In this document: one piece after another, positions 62,472 to 64,000 of the stretch
Position numbering within the stretch: position 1 is the stretch's first letter
Layout of the letters: each line of letters starts with the position of its first letter
DNA from: Flectonema sp. DT1601
Lineage: Eukaryota; Euglenozoa; Diplonemea; Diplonemida; Diplonemidae
Length of the DNA stretch: 64,000 nt
Assembly (NCBI GenBank): GCA_964019425.1
Contig: OZ025792.1
Coordinates: 186,001-250,000 of the forward strand
Reading direction: 5' to 3'
Program-made: the position numbers and the translations under genes
Notes under the pieces: model-generated
Database searches by the model: none
Seen by the model: the letters and a program-made list of their open reading frames with translations, nothing else
What the model was told of the DNA's origin: nothing

Positions 62472-64000
62472 TCAGTCTATCGACTCAATCCACCTCAGAT
62501 CACCAGCAACAAATAAAGTTGAGATCAATTCAACACCAGGAACAGGTATTAATAATACCATAGAACAAGCTTCTTCATTAACTGACAGTACTTTAGCAAA
62601 ACCATAAACAGGACTTGACGCGGCAGTATCTTGATCAGGTGCTTGCGACAATGCTAAAATACTATGTTCTAACTGCTTCGAAGGTGTGATTTGGGTCACG
62701 TCAGTTGCAGTCAACGTTGAGGCTTCACCGATTGGTAACAATCCTTGCTGTGGGTGATGTTATTTTGTAACCTGCTTGTTGAACACAACAACAACAACAA
62801 CAACATGAAAAAAAATCCATACAATTTTATTAGAAAGGGAACCTCCAACCCTCACTATTGTTATTTTATCAAAATTAGGAACTTCAAAACGATGTGGGTG
62901 GAGACGCATATGCGGCCAACCTGTTTATTTGTTGTAAAGAAGAGAGAGAAAAAAGTTTATTACAAAAATAGATCAACAGACTAACACACCATTGAAATAA
63001 GTAGAGAAGCGGGACCCACGTGTTCGCTCGCGATCTTTAGCTACGCAACCACCGCTGCGAGGGAGAAGATATACTTCTCCTTTACGGCCTTCACGACCTG
63101 CTGGAGAGGAGAGGAATGCGTGGCTCTTATCGTCACCAACAACAAGGACTGTGTTTATGTCGAATTGTTTTATCGCGTGGTTGATTTGCTTGGTTGTTAG
63201 ACCAGAACCAGATTTAACTATAACTCCACCACACTGAGCAAGTGGGTTAGCTTTCTGACGAGCATCTACTCGTTCTGCGAGAGTTGTAACAATATGACTG
63301 TAGAGATCTTCATTCTTTTCATCAACGGCAACACTTCCTAAAAATGAAACAGTTGGTGGGAATATTGAAAAGCCTTCATCAATAGGTACAGGCATATCAA
63401 TAGGAACGGCACCTATACTACCAGGTATACTTACAGTGTTATCATTCGGATCTATGTCTACGTATGTGAGTTGCCAGTCAAGTCTCGCAGCATAATTTAC
63501 AAGTATTTTAGCAATCGTGGCCTTACCGGAGTCAGGAGCTCCGCATATCAAGACACGAGGACCGTCCGGATCTTCTCCTTTTTCACTCCGTTCTTTCGCA
63601 GCCCGTCTTTGCACTTCAAGTTGGCTATGCAGTTTGGCGTAATTTTGCATCGATGATGACTGTGAAATGTACACGTTATCACCCTCCATTTTCTGAACTT
63701 CTACAACACATCCATGCCAAGTATATACCGCAGCGCTGGTACCTGGTAGGACATCATAGAAATTTCTGTTTTGTGTTTTTTCTTTTTTTTGAATTTTACA
63801 AATGAATTCTACACATTACTGAGACAATAATCATACCCAGGAGCCATTTCTGAACCTAATATTTCTGCAAACCTACCCGGCTCGGCGAGTAGTCGAATCT
63901 TAGCGGGGCTGGCTTTGTATGGCTGTTTTATTAAGATATCTTCTTTTTTTTTGCAAACAGTTTTTTTTTTACAACAACACAGAACCACTACATACCACTT
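62472..64000 (-). CDS. CLP1: CLP1, polyribonucleotide 5'-OH kinase / cleavage-factor subunit (5' end outside window)
   Basis: At least five exons: a 5-nt end at 63996-64000, 63837-63922, 62990-63765, 62823-62920 and 62472-62747. Introns are 69-75 nt and phases fit throughout. The N-terminal beta domain shows AEILGSEM and VYTWHGCVVEV. The P-loop domain has GAPDSGKAT, YVDIDPNDNTVSIPGSIGA, and then YLLPRSGGCV. Exon 4 supplies LHPHRFEVPNFDKITIVRVG and the last exon LLPIGEAS ... DLRWIESID, all expected for CLP1. In metazoa CLP1 phosphorylates RNA 5' ends and works in tRNA splicing and mRNA 3' processing. Here the residue after the P-loop Lys is Ala, where active enzymes have Ser/Thr, so kinase activity is doubtful, as in yeast Clp1. 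The protein start lies beyond the right edge. Confidence 0.92.

Noticed and set aside
1-64000. Retroelement, endogenous virus, Polinton or DNA-transposon coding sequence
   Set aside because: No reverse transcriptase, integrase, capsid, DNA polymerase or transposase motif was seen in any frame.
1-64000. Spliced-leader RNA gene
   Set aside because: No short repeated gene with an SL-like exon and donor was found, so trans-splicing rests only on acceptor-like sites and strand bias.

Overview
The window is nuclear DNA of a gene-dense, intron-containing protist. It carries eukaryote-only genes (SEC23, LSM8, ISY1, CLP1, a RING/B-box protein) and mitochondrial candidates (an Iojap/RsfS-family ribosome factor and a metaxin-like import protein). 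All 27 coding loci I can support lie on the minus strand across 64 kb. Most ATGs sit shortly downstream of a pyrimidine-then-AG site that looks like a splice acceptor with no matching upstream exon. Uniform strandedness plus such sites is what polycistronic transcription with spliced-leader trans-splicing looks like. I infer a euglenozoan-type (for example diplonemid-like) or another SL-using lineage. This is inference: no SL RNA gene is present here. Conventional cis introns are also common: I could place 28, mostly 53-109 nt, with GTATG/GTTTG/GTGTG donors and usually ACAG acceptors, and reading frames close exactly across them.

Layout (gene order along the plus coordinate, all transcribed right to left). 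0.8-14 kb: a UBL-ankyrin protein with a CaaX tail, SEC23, a Baeyer-Villiger-type flavin monooxygenase, a 1280-aa disordered protein with repeated short motifs, and an ABC half-transporter-like protein. 14-16 kb: low-complexity DNA. 16-20 kb: a secreted PhyH-like dioxygenase and a multi-CNB protein. 20.9-27 kb: one 1619-aa EF-hand/WD40/protein kinase/zinc-ribbon protein, split by a 1260-nt intron filled with seven copies of a 65-nt repeat. 27.2-38 kb: a multi-pass membrane protein followed by six nearly identical tandem copies (about 1.64-kb unit) of a papain-fold gene whose catalytic Cys is Ala. 38-43.4 kb: three unassigned genes, one split by an 1103-nt intron holding six more copies of the same 65-nt repeat. 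43.4-46 kb: homopolymer-rich DNA. 46-64 kb: a five-exon unassigned protein (some beta-propeller-like stretches), a RING/B-box protein, the RsfS-family protein, a 69-nt-repeat LRR protein, acyl-protein thioesterase, metaxin-like, LSM8, ISY1 and a 5'-truncated CLP1.

The most unusual items are (1) the homogenised tandem array of catalytically dead, prodomain-less cathepsin-like genes, whose repeat unit has captured the 5' end of the neighbouring gene; and (2) the 65-nt repeat/spacer modules that occupy, in the same orientation, the only two introns longer than about 250 nt. Three RNA-processing factors (LSM8, ISY1, CLP1) lie together at the right end, but I see no clear functional theme across the whole window. 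No rRNA, tRNA, CRISPR, retroelement or DNA-transposon coding sequence was recognised.
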